This document shows, in pieces, positions 1 to 12,476 of a DNA stretch of 64,000 nucleotides. The notes under the pieces were generated by a model. The model did not search any database and had not been told where the DNA came from. It saw nothing but the letters and a program-made list of their open reading frames with translations. The DNA comes from Filosporella fistucella (taxonomy: Eukaryota > Ascomycota > Leotiomycetes > Helotiales). Position 1 is the first letter of the stretch. Each line of letters opens with the position of its first letter. The position numbers were made by a program, and so were the translations under genes. Where the stretch lies: positions 1,178,001 through 1,242,000 of the forward strand of contig JAQJZZ010000001.1 in NCBI GenBank assembly GCA_030077755.1, given 5' to 3'.

Positions 1-2042
1 ACATGGTACATGCATTTTGTGGCCTGGCGTCAACTTCGAACTTTTGGACTTGGAGGCTTGTCCCATTGACTCCGAATCCGCTGTCGCAACGAAAATGATG
101 CTACTGCTTTTGAGGAATCATGCATTAGCAAGTGCTACCTATGATCCTCTGGGAATGGTCAAGAGTTTGTTGCCTGGATCGGGTCTGCTCTTGATACCAA
201 GTGCAATGATTGTTTCTGGGTATGCTTTGCACAAAGAATCTTTCAATATGGATTTTTAACACGAACTTCGCCTCCACCACGATTCCAACGCTATCACTAC
301 AACTGCTCCACTGCTACTTACCTCGTTAGTACAATTCAATCTGTCTCCATTTCATCATTCTTCTCCAACGCTTTGCTGCACGAAGTGCTCTTCTGCTTTC
401 TGGCATGTTGAGTCTCGTCTGGCTTGTCAGACTCTTCTCTTGCTCAATCTAAATCCGCTAAGATTCATTACTTCCCTACAGATAAGATCGTAACCCACTA
501 GGTACTGAAAGGCAGGATATAGGTACCTTAGTAATAAGACTTGTTTGCGAATATCTACGAATAGTCTTTGCATCCCGTGAACAAAATTTTTAGATATTTT
601 GCAGATTATTGCACCCGCAATTATCAAGTCGATTAATATATTTGGTATCACATATCATTGACTATTCATACCACAGAGCTTTTTTTTGGCCTAAAAAATC
701 TATGAATAGAGTTCAAATGTCTAGGTATGCCTGTACAATCTAGTCAACTCGTTATGCGCATAGCATATAGTTCTCTTGCTTCGTTCGCATAGATCAATTT
801 CTTGCAGTGCCTGTAAGCACCATCCTCACCATCAGAGCTCCTATTCGCAGAATCAGTACTGCCATTTAGTGTTAGCCAATATTAGCAATGGGAGACTGCA
901 CATATACTCACGCATTGGCTTCCATTAAAGTGGTATTATTTCGCACTGATTTTAGCACCCTACAAAAACACTTCCCACAGAGAAACAAAATTCTGTATCA
1001 AACGGAGGAATTGATCCAGCTGTTAGACAATCAAAGTAAATGGCCTCGATTACCTAATACCGCAGGTTTTGGGAGCGAAGTGCATATTCACGACTACCTG
1101 TACCTAAATTCATAATCATGTCTATGCAAACAATTTTGCTATATACCGGTGGATTCATCGCTGATTCGTGCTGGTAATCACTACACACCGTATACCTTGC
1201 ACGACAGCAGTCTGCAAATACCTTCATGTTGGGCCTAGACTCTTTGTAAACTACACTGTGTCTCACTTGGAGGTTGTAGTGGTACCATTGGATCATATAG
1301 TTTGGTGGGAAATAAGTAATTCATGTATTTCGTTCCTTCCTGGCCCACCATAATTCGAGGGGTTGAGAATCGAGAATGGGACGAATAAGAAATTGTGAAG
1401 AGAGTCATCTTTATTTAATTATAAGTGACTATCTATACCTGGGGGTAATATACTCAGCCTCAGCTCTCTTGGAATATAAATCAATTTTCAGCACCATACC
1501 GCATTCTTAGTTGCCTCGAGCTTCGACAACATCGATGTTGGACATGAAATCGGTACGCTGGCTGGCTGGCGGCAACAGCCTCTCCTGGCGCCTGCCCCTG
1601 TAAATTGATCGAGGCGTGAAAGGCGGTCTGGAAGGACGATGAACCCCACCATCATAGCGGCCCCCGATAAGAGACAGAAAATCCAAGACAGTGAACTGTT
1701 AGGAAGATTCGAGGTCAATGTGAAGGTATCAATACACTTTGTGAATACGAGAATTCCGTAGATGACAAATTTACACATAATAAACCAAGCACTAAATACA
1801 ATTGATTACTTACTTCGTACTGCTGAATACGAATCGGCAGGCGTTCGTGGGTACCCCTCTCGAAAGAAGTTAGCCCACGTCCCTTGCATGTTGTGTGAGC
1901 TTGCCTTCGCTGCTTTACAAATCCCCACGCACACTACACCACTCCGCCTCTTCAACAGTATTTCACCTGCTTCACCGACATATACTCTCGTCCCTCGACC
2001 TTCAACACTTCAAAACCAAAATATCTAGAATACCTCACAATT
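1..2042. other. Intergenic, no convincing gene
   Basis: Only short open frames on both strands are present, with no recognisable domain, no consistent splice structure and in-frame stops throughout. Two near-copies of a TAGGTAC motif occur around 483-490 and 516-524. The last few hundred bases before the next gene are pyrimidine-rich and are probably its promoter and 5' leader. Confidence 0.6.
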
Positions 2043-3035
2043 ATGTCTTCTGAGAACGTCTTCCTTATCTGGGGTGGTGAAGGATGGGTTGCTGGTCACT
2101 TGAAGACCCTCCTCGAGAGTCAAGGTAAGCAAGCACACAACAGGTCGCTTTGCCACTTAGTCCATTGAATCTGACCATCAAAATCAACAGGAAAGAAGGT
2201 CTTCACAACCACTGTCCGCATGCAAAACCGAGAAGCTGTCATTGCTGAACTCGAGAAATACAAGCCCACACACGTCCTCAACGCTGCTGGTTCAACTGGC
2301 CGACCAAATGTCGATTGGTGTGAGGATCACAAGGAAGAGACCGTCAGAAATAATGTCATTGGTACCATCAACTTGGCCGATTGCTGTTTCTTGAAGGGTA
2401 TTCACGTAACCGTCTTCGCTACCGGTTGCATCTACGCCTACAATGATTCTCACCCAATTGGCGGCCCAGGTTTCCTCGAGACTGACAAGGCCAACTTTGA
2501 TGGATCATTCTATTCGGAGACCAAGGCTCACGTTGAGGAGGTGAGCAGAGCACAATCCACAGCTTTCATAGCTAATTCCCTACAGATCATGAAGCACTAC
2601 AGTAACTGCCTCATTTTGAGACTTCGTATGCCAGTCAGCGATGACTTACACTCCCGTAACTTCGTCACAAAGATCGCCAAATACGACCGTGTTGTTGACA
2701 TCCCCAACTCCAACACCATCCTTCACGATCTTCTCCCAGCCTCTATCCTAATGGCTGAGCACAAGGACACCGGAATTTACAACTTCACAAACCCAGGTGC
2801 CATTTCCCACAACGAGGTTCTCGCTCTCTTCAAGGAATACGTTCGTCCAGATTTTACATGGAAGAACTTCACCCTAGAGGAGCAGGCAAAGGTCATCAAG
2901 GCTGGTCGCTCCAACTGCAAGCTTGACACCACCAAGCTTGTCAACAAGCTTGCCGAGTATAAGTACGAGGTTCCAGAGATTCACGAGGCGTACAAGGGAT
3001 GTTTCCAACGTATGGCTGCCGCTGGTGTTAAATAA
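2043..3035 (+). CDS. UDP-4-keto-6-deoxyglucose 3,5-epimerase/4-reductase (rhamnose pathway)
   Basis: Predicted bifunctional cytosolic enzyme that turns UDP-4-keto-6-deoxyglucose into UDP-L-rhamnose, the fungal counterpart of plant NRS/ER. Exons are 2043-2124, 2191-2540 and 2586-3035, giving 293 aa. The second intron is only 45 nt, has no in-frame stop and is easily mistaken for coding sequence; removing it joins HVEE directly to IMKHYSNC, which restores the conserved family sequence. The N-terminus has a Rossmann nucleotide-binding turn (GGEGWVAGHL, residues 11-20). The short-chain dehydrogenase catalytic pair is YSETK (Tyr135, Lys139). The start is the first ATG of exon 1, directly before the Rossmann strand. 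No dehydratase for the preceding step lies in this window, so the pathway is not clustered here. Family assignment is from recognised sequence; the substrate is inferred from the family. Confidence 0.9.
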
Positions 3036-3588
3036 ATATGCGAAGATTCCCCTGCTTTAAAAAGTTCTTAAACCGGTTAGAATCTTTAAAATAGTCAATG
3101 AGGAATTTCTTAGCTGAATAAAAACAACTTTTCACCAATTATTACTGCAGACTTCTAAACAATATATGTGATTCATCCTCGAGTGGCTATGCATGTCTTG
3201 CAAGGTAGATAAATCGTAAGACATTACGACGACTCATCCTGAGAGGCAATGTGAATTATAGACAGTTGAAAATATAAAATATTAGGACACGGGCGCTCAA
3301 TAAATCCGAGCTTTTTCCCTTCTTGAAATTCCTGTTCCGTCGCCGCTACAGATTATTTAACCAACATTGCCCCGCCACCAAGCTTGATTTGCAGAGAACG
3401 AGCCTCGCCTTTCTCCGTCATTTGCCTTCGCGTGAACCCACCCAAATTTCTCAGCCTCGAGCCTCCCGTCTTTTCATTGCTCCACCAAATCTAAGCATCA
3501 AGGTTGCCAACAAGAGGAGACGTTTAAACTTCGCACACATCGTCTGTATCGAGTCCAGACTTGGTTATATTTCAAATAGTCGGGAATC
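3036..3588. other. Intergenic: 3' UTR of the reductase and leader of the DnaJ gene
   Basis: Downstream of the reductase the sequence is A/T-rich, consistent with a 3' UTR. From about 3320 it becomes C/T-rich, as in fungal 5' leaders. A 90-codon open frame at 3323-3595 runs into the DnaJ start but has no recognisable protein features, so I read it as untranslated leader. Confidence 0.5.
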
Positions 3589-5220
3589 ATGGTAGTCGAT
3601 ACCACCTACTACGACGCCCTTGGGGTAAAGACGGATGCTTCTGAATTAGAGATCAAGAAGGCATATCGCAAACTTGCAATCATCACACATCCAGGTATGT
3701 ACAGTGGTGTGTTGCTATCGTAACAAGCAGCTAATTGATGTAGACAAAAACCCTGGCGACGACACCGCTCACGAGAAGTTTCAAGCTATCGGGGAAGCAT
3801 ACCAAGTGCTCAGTAATACCGATCTCCGAAAACAATATGACAAGTTCGGCAAAGACCATGCACAGCCATCAGAAGGGTTCACAGATCCAGCTGAGTTCTT
3901 TGGGACGATCTTCGGTGGTGAAGCTTTTGTAGATCTTATCGGAGAAATCTCATTGATGAAGGATCTGACCAAGACCATGGATATCACAATGCAGGAGGGA
4001 GCAGAGGATGAAGAGTTTCCAGGAGAAGAGGCTGCCAAGCAAGAGAGTCTTGCTGAAGAGAAGACTCGAACAAATGCAGCCACTGGTGGGGTACCAAGTG
4101 GTGAACCGTCTTCGAAACCATATGCCCCCAGTGTTGCGGAGACCACGGAAACGTCGTTTTCGACTGCAAGTACTGCATTTGAGAAGCCTACTGGAACACC
4201 CAGTCCTTCTAATTCAGGAGCCAACACACCACGAAGACAGGGAATCCCTATGAGACAGGCTATTATGGACAAAACAGAGGAGGACGCTCAAATGTCTGCT
4301 GCGGGTCTCACCGAAGAGGAGAAAGAGTTGAGAAAGAAAGACAAGAAGAAGGGTGGCTTGAGCAAAGCTCAACGTGAAGAACTTGCAGCTTACGAGAAGG
4401 AGAGAGCACGAGTGAGACAGGAACGTGTAGACACACTGGCCAAGAAACTTATTGATCGAATCAGCGTCTGGACAGAAACAGACAAAGGGGCCGATGTTAC
4501 AAGGGCATTCCAAGAAAAGACCCGCTTGGAAGTCGAAAACTTGAAGATGGAGTCGTTTGGTCTAGATATATTACATGCCATTGGCACTACTTATCTCCAA
4601 AAGGCTACCGCGCTACTCAAGTCACAGAAGTTCCTTGGTATTGGTGGTTTCTTTTCTCGGCTGAAGGATAAGGGAACTCTGGCAAAAGAGACTTGGAACA
4701 CGATCTCTAGTGCCATTGATGCTCAGATGACTATGGAAGAGATGGCCAAATTGGAGGAAAGGGGAGGCGAGGATTGGACAGATGAGAAGAAGGTCGAATA
4801 CGAGCGTCGGGTTACAGGCAAGATTCTGACTGCTGCATGGCGGGGTAGCAAATTTGAAATTCAAGGCGTACTAAGAGACGTTTGTGACGATGTCCTGAAC
4901 GACAAGAAAGTACCAATGTCGAAGCGATTAGAGCGTGCTCAGGCTTTGGTCATCTGCGGAGAGATCTTCCAAAAGGTATGTTCTCTGTATTATCCTTTAA
5001 ATTTTCAATTGTTTTGTCTCAAATCTGACGTGCAAAGGCTCAACGAAATCCCGAGGAAGAGGGTGATTATATGGCATTTGAGCAACTTGTTGCTGAAGCT
5101 GCCGCGAAGAAGGAGTCGAAGAAGAAGGGCAAGGACAAGAAGGCTGAGCCAAAGGCCTCGACTGATGCCCAAGCCGCCGCTGAAGCAGCTGCTGATGCAC
5201 CAAATGTTCCTCGCGCATAA
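3589..5220 (+). CDS. DnaJ (Hsp40) co-chaperone with C-terminal X domain, Caj1/Djp1-like
   Basis: Class III J-protein that would stimulate Hsp70 ATPase activity. In yeast the closest relatives are Caj1 and Djp1, the latter acting in peroxisomal protein import. Exons are 3589-3694, 3744-4975 and 5038-5220, giving 506 aa. The J domain occupies about residues 5-70, with the essential HPD at 34-36; the first intron splits the Asp codon of HPD, so the motif appears only after splicing. A low-complexity Ser/Thr/Pro region follows. Residues from about 235 to 440 are charged and match the DnaJ-X domain. The tail is Ala/Lys-rich ([10 protein letters not shown]). The start ATG lies just upstream of the J domain. 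There are no Cys-rich zinc repeats, which rules out classes I and II. Confident on family; cellular location not determined. Confidence 0.9.
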
Positions 5221-6327
5221 AAATCACGATTCTGTTTCCAGCATTTTGTTAGGTATTCGTTATTAGAGCGCTTTTGCATATAACGCATTCCACTCATGGT
5301 TCGATGCTTTCCGCGTCTTCGAAGTTTCTGTTCATAGGGGCTGGATCATTAGCCTGCGCGGGTCAAGCTTGCTGGTAGATATCGAGACCAGGTGGGTGGG
5401 TGACTCGTGAATGATTGAACGACTGAAGGGAAAGCGATTGGTCGTTGGTAGATAGTAATGGCAGCTCGTGCGATACATTTTCACCTTCTTGATCGTTGAA
5501 GCGGTACTTGATAAAGCGTGATATTTTTTCTTGCGTCTAGTTCATAATTACATTATACCTAGAGTAAAACCAATTCGTTTATAGAATTGTCCTACTGGAT
5601 TAAGTTCATGTTGGATCGCTGGGTTTGTTCTCAATTCAAATGGATTCTCCAAGATCTTGATGTCCTCGTGTCTAATTACTAATTTGGGTTCTTCCAAGGA
5701 CTGTTTCCTCTGTAAACGTGCTACAATGTTCGAAGCAAATCATTTTGCTGCGAGTCACACTTGGTAGTTCAACCTTCTCTGGCCTTTTTCTTGACCTTGA
5801 ATTGCGGTCAAGTCACTTGAATATTCATCCATAGTATTCTTCCTGGGCATTGCTCGGACACTGAATGCACCAGGAGTGATAACACCCAGCTGGGACAATA
5901 AAGATCATTGACATTTGCAAGCGTCTTCAGAGTTACCCGTTTGGCTTGATCTGCGATTGACTTTGGGTGATCCCGAACTTGTACTTTGATATCAACACCG
6001 TTCAGTTCTTATTGTGCTTTCAGAGTCTATTCACTTGCCTGGCTACTATTGTCCTGTCCCAATTCAATAATGCGCCTGTACAATGATGTTCCTATTGTCG
6101 ACCTAATTCACTAAGTGCAAAAATTGATATTGTGAACATTCCTATTGTCCCTATATCCCAATTACTTTATAATCTCCCTCTCTCTCTCCTGATCTTCCTT
6201 CTCTACCCTCTTTAGCACAGTGGCTTATTGACTACCTACTCTCACCTGCCTCGCAGCGACCAACAAAACCCACAAGCCTAGCTCCACACAACAACCTCCT
6301 CTCTCCTCACTACCACATTCTCCCACA
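5221..6327. other. Intergenic, about 1.1 kb
   Basis: No gene seen. The 150 bases before 6328 hold a strong CT-rich tract (around 6175-6220, repeated CTCTCTC) and C/T-rich leader sequence typical of fungal promoters, which is modest support for the small downstream gene. Confidence 0.5.
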
Positions 6328-6690
6328 ATGGACGATCATGCCTACATCGACGTCCTACCTCCCTCCTTCTCTCTTCTGTCGGCGGCCTCAGACCCCGACA
6401 CAATCATCTCCAACCTTGACCTCGGCGAATCGGACCACGACGAAGCCAACAAAGCAAAAGCAGCGTACATCGAGTACCGAGACGATAAGAATGTGAAGTT
6501 CATACTCCGAAAAGACTGGCTGGTGGAAATGGTGAAGAAGGCGGCGGAGAAGGACTTGAAGAAGAAGGAAAGGGAAAAGCAGAAACGGCAGGCGGCTTGG
6601 GGTGGGTTGTCGAAGGCAGGAAGGAGGAGGGCTTGGAAGAAGGGCGGTGGAGGTGTTAGGAAGAGGGCGTGTGGGAGATTTGCCAAGTAG
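6328..6690 (+). CDS. Small basic protein of unknown function
   Basis: Single-exon frame of 120 aa that I do not recognise. The N-terminal 45 residues are acidic to neutral. From about residue 60 the chain is dominated by Lys and Arg (KKAAEKDLKKKEREKQKRQ), probably helical, and it ends in a Gly/Arg/Lys tail (RRRAWKKGGGGVRKR). Such a tail would suit nucleolar or RNA-binding localisation, but that is inference. Codon choice is C/G-ending, as in expressed genes, and a CT-rich leader precedes the ATG. There is no signal peptide or membrane segment. An overlapping antisense frame (6342-6827) is longer but looks like a shadow, because it lacks domain sense and its Pro/Phe richness mirrors the Lys/Gly codons. 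Confidence 0.5.
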   Translation: MDDHAYIDVLPPSFSLLSAASDPDTIISNLDLGESDHDEANKAKAAYIEYRDDKNVKFILRKDWLVEMVKKAAEKDLKKKEREKQKRQAAWGGLSKAGRRRAWKKGGGGVRKRACGRFAK

Positions 6691-7129
6691 GGCGTTGGTG
6701 GTGGTTTTCTATGCTGGTGAATGAATGAAAATGTCCTGTAGTCGACTTGACAACTCCACAACTGAAATTGTTCTGACTTGAAATGTAACTTTGGGATTTG
6801 ATTGACGCCCAAAAGACTCCCATACACAAGCTCAGTGGTCTTGACCTCCAGTATCTTCCAGTATCTTCCTGTGTAATAAAGTGTGATACACTATTCGTCA
6901 GCGGTGTGTAGAATTCTCTACATCTATGGTGGATCTTCAAAGTGGCCTACAATCAACTCAGAAAAGCTAGCCGAAACAATGTCCAACTAGAATACATGCG
7001 TACAAATTTGATATATATTTGTACCACTCTAGGTTAACAAGCTGGTTATAAGTCTCTAATGATTCTCTGCGTAAATTTCATATCTCAAATGAACCACGAT
7101 TGGCTTGTAGAATCGGAGACCTGATCCGA
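6691..7129. other. Convergent intergenic region
   Basis: Lies between the 3' ends of the small basic protein gene and the Zn2Cys6 gene. No frame with protein features is seen. It presumably contains both 3' UTRs. Confidence 0.5.
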
Positions 7130-8994
7130 CTACACTAGGAGGATTTTCAGACCCATATCTTGCATTGCCAGTGCCCATGGGGTTCCATGTCTGCCTTCCA
7201 ATTGGGCAGGATCATCTCGCATCGTCCAGAATTTTTCCATGATTTCCATGCTATGGGGAGCTGTCCCCAATTGATGACAGCCATGTAAAGCAGATAAAAA
7301 TATTCCTCGGGCTTGATCCTTCTCCTCATCCGAGACCATACATCCGACTACGCAAAAAGACCACGATACACGAATGAGGAGATGTCCCGGTACTTCTTTG
7401 AGGGCACTTAGTGCTTTTGGAACCCGTAGCCGGATCTCTGGCCTCATATGAGAGTTCCCTGAAACGATGACTGAAAGGTATACTAGTGATGCGTGAGCAG
7501 TCACCCTTGTGACTTGAAAAGATTCGCTTTCGTATTTAGATAAGTTGGCAGGCTTGAGAAGAAGGCCCTTATTTATATTGCTTTCGATGTCTTCAGCTTT
7601 GCGATATAGCATTGGCATATTCAAAGATCGCTGCTGTATCATTTCTGCCTTCCAACTTTGAAGGGCCGAAATTTCTCGCACTGCAATCATCGCCCAATTC
7701 TTACACCCCATGATCCGGTCCAGACGTATCCGATCTTCCTGCAGATAGGCTATGTATGAGCAAGTATCTTTGCTCTGTTTGCAACCGATGGATGCACTTC
7801 TGACAGTGTTGGCCCATACATAGATGGTCATAAAAAAGTCAAAGCCGGCATAATCATCAATGGGAAAGTTCTGAAATGTTAGAGGGGCGGTTTTGGGTGC
7901 TTCACCAGGCTCTGGTGAGTTAGATGATGTGTTAAGCTCCGTGCCAATGACGCCGAGTAAAGTTGCTGCCGCATCAAGGTGAACTTCCCAATCTCCTTTC
8001 CACCACTTGAAGTTTTGCCTATTACGGAATACCTCGATTGTCATTAACTGCACTGTACACGCTAGAATTTCCACCCCGAGTTTCAGATGATCTGGGCCTG
8101 AGGTCCTTGGCAAATACTCCAGCTGTTTTTGAAGTTCAGCGATGCCAAGTGTGTGATAACGATCGATTTCGTCACATAGTTCTTGCTCCTTCTCAATTTG
8201 CCCATCATACATGAAAATGAGTTGCTGTAGAATCGATAAGACCAAGGTGATGTAGTACGAAGATTTGCTGTGTATCAGTAAATTCAAAAGCCAGTCTCTG
8301 CCCCTTTCGGACTCAGTTGGTTGGTAGAAGTAGTACGTCAATGGAAATATGGTATCCATGTAGTTATTTATCAACGCAAGTTCATCCTCATTTTCGGCAA
8401 GAGGTGCAGAAACCATGTAAGTGTAAGGATAGATGATGCGATCCCGCTGTTCTGACTTAGAGCCTGGCGCTCCTAAAGGCACATTGGAATTTTCATTATA
8501 GACTGGTAGAGTACGATCCTGAATTGGATGAGCCTCATGGATAGGCCCAAGGCTAAGTTGGGATTGATAGGCAGCACTCAAAGATGCAGCCGAATCGCTT
8601 TCTGGCTGCCCAGCACCTCTGAATGGTTGCGGGAGTCTCTGGGACCGATTGGGAGCTTTGGCTATACGAAACGCTCTTCTGGCCTTCAAGCTTTCGCTCA
8701 CGGCTTGCTGTATCTTCTTGATCTCTCTTTGCTGATCGTCTGGGCTAAAAAGAAACCCTGGTTTCTCGCCGTAGCCATGACACCTTGGGTCCAAATTAGC
8801 TTGCTGGTAATATCAACTAGAATCAGTAGTTGGATATAGATGTGATGAAATAGGAACCAATTCTTTAGAAACATCATCACCTACATAAGCTGGCGGAATG
8901 CACAGGGGCCACATTTTGGCTTTACAGAATCGCATTTTTTCTTTCGTAATTTGCAAGTCCAACATCCGCTTGGAACTTTACTAGAAGAAGCCAT
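7130..8994 (-). CDS. Zn2Cys6 fungal transcription factor
   Basis: Predicted nuclear DNA-binding regulator of 587 aa. Exon 1 is 8994-8885 and exon 2 is 8783-7130, with a 101-nt intron. The binuclear zinc cluster is split by the intron. Exon 1 supplies five cysteines (CWTC-x6-C-x6-CGPC) and exon 2 supplies the sixth in MCHGYG, giving spacing C-x2-C-x6-C-x6-C-x2-C-x6-C. Without exon 1 the long frame would appear to lack a DNA-binding domain. The rest is a fungal-specific regulatory domain with an acidic/aromatic core (for example LINNYMDTIFPLTYYFYQ). No cluster of metabolic genes is adjacent, so the target cannot be guessed. An upstream in-frame stop within the intron supports the splice model. 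Confidence 0.88.
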
Positions 8995-10362
8995 CGATTA
9001 ATCTGGCGATTTAGAATATAGACAAACAGGCAAAATGTAGTCCAATAGTGTGAAAAGCGATCGAAATTTAGGTTCATCTGATGAAACTTCCCACTCGCTT
9101 TGGTTCCTATTCGATCGTTTCCAAGCAAGTGTTGACAGTAGTAACGTAGAGGCCTTTCTCGGTGGAAGATCATAAGACTGGTAATGGTGAGGTATGGAAA
9201 TGCGCTGGAGGAATAGCTGAACATATGAGGGTGAAATTGACGGGTAGGGCTGACAGATCAGTGAGATATAGACAGTACAAGAAACCAGGTCGGGAAAATT
9301 GTCTGGGTATGACAAGGTTACTGCGAGCTTGGCTGCATCAATGTCATCATTCCTTGTACAGTATAATTGTGCGACTGCACACGATATACTGTGCCATGCT
9401 GAATCAAACCTATTTGCGATATCGCGATGCCATAGGACTTTATGTGTTTCCGATTCCTCAATGTTAGGCCAGGGAAGTCAGGCTGGGTCTTGGGGCAAAC
9501 CTTAAAACTTGATGAGCACGGGACGGGTACATACAGTACGAGCGACGTCGAGGGAACTGGAAGAGCACATCTCGTAATTCATTCGTATGGTATGCACATA
9601 GCATAGAAAAGAGCAAATATAATGGCATACATAGTATGTAGAAAAAGAATTGAAGTAAATGTAAAGCAGGTGAAGTTGTTCTCCTCGCTGTGGCGCATAC
9701 TGACCCTCACCTTGAATTCTATTTCCGGCATTCAGAGGTCCCTGTATCGATTAGACCACGGTAATTTACCTCGTTACTGCGTTCCACGCTCCACGCTCCA
9801 CCTCACCATAACCAGACCTAATCCTCCACTCCAGATCCCCACCTCATCAGACAGAACTCAGAGACATTCACCACATCAACACCGACCAACATACCTAACA
9901 AACTCGATAAAGCACCATCCCACACGAAACGACACGATAAAGCAAAATACAATACATCACGATACAAAACACTGACGAAAAACGACTCCATTCCTTCTTT
10001 CCAATCCTTCCCAATAGACGCCCACCTGCCGCTGATCCTCCTCTCATAAAGACACAAAGACGACCACGTCTCAGCCAACTGTCCCATTTATTATTCGGAC
10101 TCACATCGATTCACCCCTGCCGCAGAATATATTCCAGATACTCTTCACAATTACTGTGCTTCAACTCAGTATTTCGATTCGAACTCACCTATTGACCGCA
10201 ATCGCGTACAACCATTTGATTTATTTGGCTTCCAACCGTCAAAACCACATACCAGGAGATCAACCCGACACGATCCTCAGCATACCAAATACACGCCCAC
10301 TGATATATGACGGTCCCAGATCACAGGTAAAATTGGAGTCAGCCTGTTGATTGAGAAACAAA
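8995..10362. other. Divergent intergenic region between the Zn2Cys6 and F-box genes
   Basis: About 1.4 kb with several short frames on both strands but no recognisable domain. From about 9780 the top strand is rich in CCA/ACC and CAC, as in a C-rich leader. Probably both promoters plus a long F-box 5' leader. Confidence 0.5.
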
Positions 10363-12169
10363 ATGCTCGCGGATGGTCCAAACCGAATGGATGATGGTAG
10401 CCATCCTTTACACCTCAGCCCGATCATGACTACAACGTCCACACCTGCGACTCCCGGCCCCTCTACCCCAACCACGGTACGGGTAATACTGGAACACTCC
10501 AAAAGCGATGGTCTGGAGGATATGGATGAAAATATTGTGCCACCCGCAAGACCAAAAAGCACACCATTTCCTGAGCAGGACATGGTTGAGGGGGACATTC
10601 AGTGTTCGCAGCGCTTCAGCGACCGAGACCAAGAGCACAACTACACAGCTCATATACCACTAGCTACTCAATCTGAACATCCGGGATTGACCCTTACCGA
10701 TCTACCTACCGAGATCCATGACGGAATCCTGGATCACCTCTTTGGTGTAAGGTCATCAGCTTCTTCAAGAACCGCCGTGGCAGGGAACTCTAAGGTTTTG
10801 CGTGCTTGGGGATCAGCTTTACGGCACTCGAGACGAAGAGAGGTCTCCGAGTTAGCTCTGGTGTGCAAAAAGTGGCGACCACTTGTTCAAGATCGTCTGT
10901 ATCGTCACTTGAAAATCAAGGGAACTCGAGATTCTGTCAACCAAGCCTCGCAATGGTTCTCTGATCACCCACACTTATGCAATTATGTTAAGCACATCGA
11001 GATTTGGTTTCCAGTCTTTCAACAAAAGAATCCCGCCTTTGATCGAACCCTCCGAATCCCTTCTACCACTCCAGATCGTTCCATTCAATCCCTAGCGAAC
11101 CGATCCCATGCCAATCTAGTTGAGACAGGAAATAGCATGACATATCAAACACCTGCAAATAATTGCTCTTTGGAGGAGGTGTTTAGATTCATCAGTATGA
11201 CCTTTGCTGAAGCCTGTGTCTTGACATTGGAGGGCGGCGACAGGAAAAAACCACCACAAGTCCAACATTTCCAAAGTCAGACCAAAGAACTTCCGGCTCT
11301 CCCGTATATTCGCACTCTAGTCTGCAAAAGTCAATGGAATTTGATTAGGTCGGACGAGGACTTTCAGAATATATCTGCCGCTCTTCCTAATCTTGGCGAG
11401 TGGCATGCGTCATATGCAAAGCCCAAATCTAAGAGCTATATTTCTATGGCTGCTATCCTGCCTAACATGCCACAGAACCTTACCCATCTCAGTCTATGCT
11501 TGGAGGCCGACTATCGCCGGGAAGCTGTCTCGCCTACATTCTTTCAAAAAGTGGGTAAGCAGACGCATTTCTGTGCTGGCTTAGCAAAGGCACTCCCGAC
11601 CCTTGAACATCTGTCGTATACTGGGAGAGTATGCCATGTTTTCTTTGACAATGCTGCAAAGCTATGCAATTCTCGAGAGTCTCGACTCAAAAGTATCGAC
11701 CTTGTGGTCAAGAACTGTTGCAGAGCCCCATTCGTGTGGAGTGATGGTTCCGGTATCACGGACATGGGTTTCATCCAAGCATTCGAGTCTCTAGTTCTAT
11801 CGAGCATCAAATCTTTGGATAAATTGGCCGCGCTTGAGTTCCTGAGAATTCGTTTCCTTGACCTAGGTTTGCACTTCTTGGAATTCAAAGGGTTGTTTGC
11901 TAATTTGACCAGAATCACAAGTGCCAGCGTTAAACCCGTACTTTCAACTTGCCAAGACCGATTGCACTGGAATTTGGAGCGAAGCGATTATAAATGCATT
12001 GGCCAAGGCTAGACCAGCTGCACGATTTGTTGAGAAGCCAGAAGCATTGGACGATATTGGATTCAAGGACGGCCAGCTCTTGACTACTCCGACCTTCTCC
12101 AAGACTAAACCTTTGACCATTAAAATCTCGAGTTATCAGACTCTGTCTGGGGGTATCACCATCAACTGA
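10363..12169 (+). CDS. F-box protein
   Basis: Predicted SCF ubiquitin-ligase substrate adaptor of 586 aa. Exon 1 is 10363-11866 and exon 2 is 11913-12169. The F-box begins about residue 110 (LTDLPTEIHDGILDHL) and continues through the SELALVCKKWRPLVQDRLYRHL segment typical of fungal F-box proteins. The 46-nt intron was inferred from sequence. The frame reading through it stops at 12012 with meaningless residues, whereas splicing gives LDLESQVPALNPYFQL then CTGIWSEAIINALAKARP, a conserved tail of this fungal group. The C-terminal half has no clear WD40 or LRR repeats. The substrate is unknown. The start at 10363 is the first ATG of the frame. Confidence 0.82.
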
Positions 12170-12476
12170 GACAGTCCTTTCTGAGGATGTTATCAGTTAT
12201 GCCCAGAAAAATGTGAAATATGGCAAGTGGCATCTGCTTGTTATGTGCCGAAATTGTAGGAATATTGATGGATTTTTGCGAGCGTGCATCAAGCGAAGGA
12301 GTTATTGGCATTTGATTTGGCGTTTGATGATACGAGAGAACAGAGGGGCGCTATTGGCATTGGGCTGGAGCATAATGGTGCATCTTGGTTGGTCTCATAT
12401 TTGACACGACCTTTGGGATTGGCACAAAGCGTGTTTTGCAGACACAATACAAGCGTTTGCGACTCTGAAATATTGA
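12170..12476. other. Convergent intergenic region
   Basis: Short region between the F-box gene and the mannosyltransferase 3' end. Two overlapping frames of 63 and 82 codons show no protein features. Confidence 0.5.

Noticed and set aside
1488..1778. 96-codon minus-strand frame with hydrophobic segments
   Set aside because: No family resemblance, no neighbouring exon candidates, and a basic Cys-rich tail that reads as chance.
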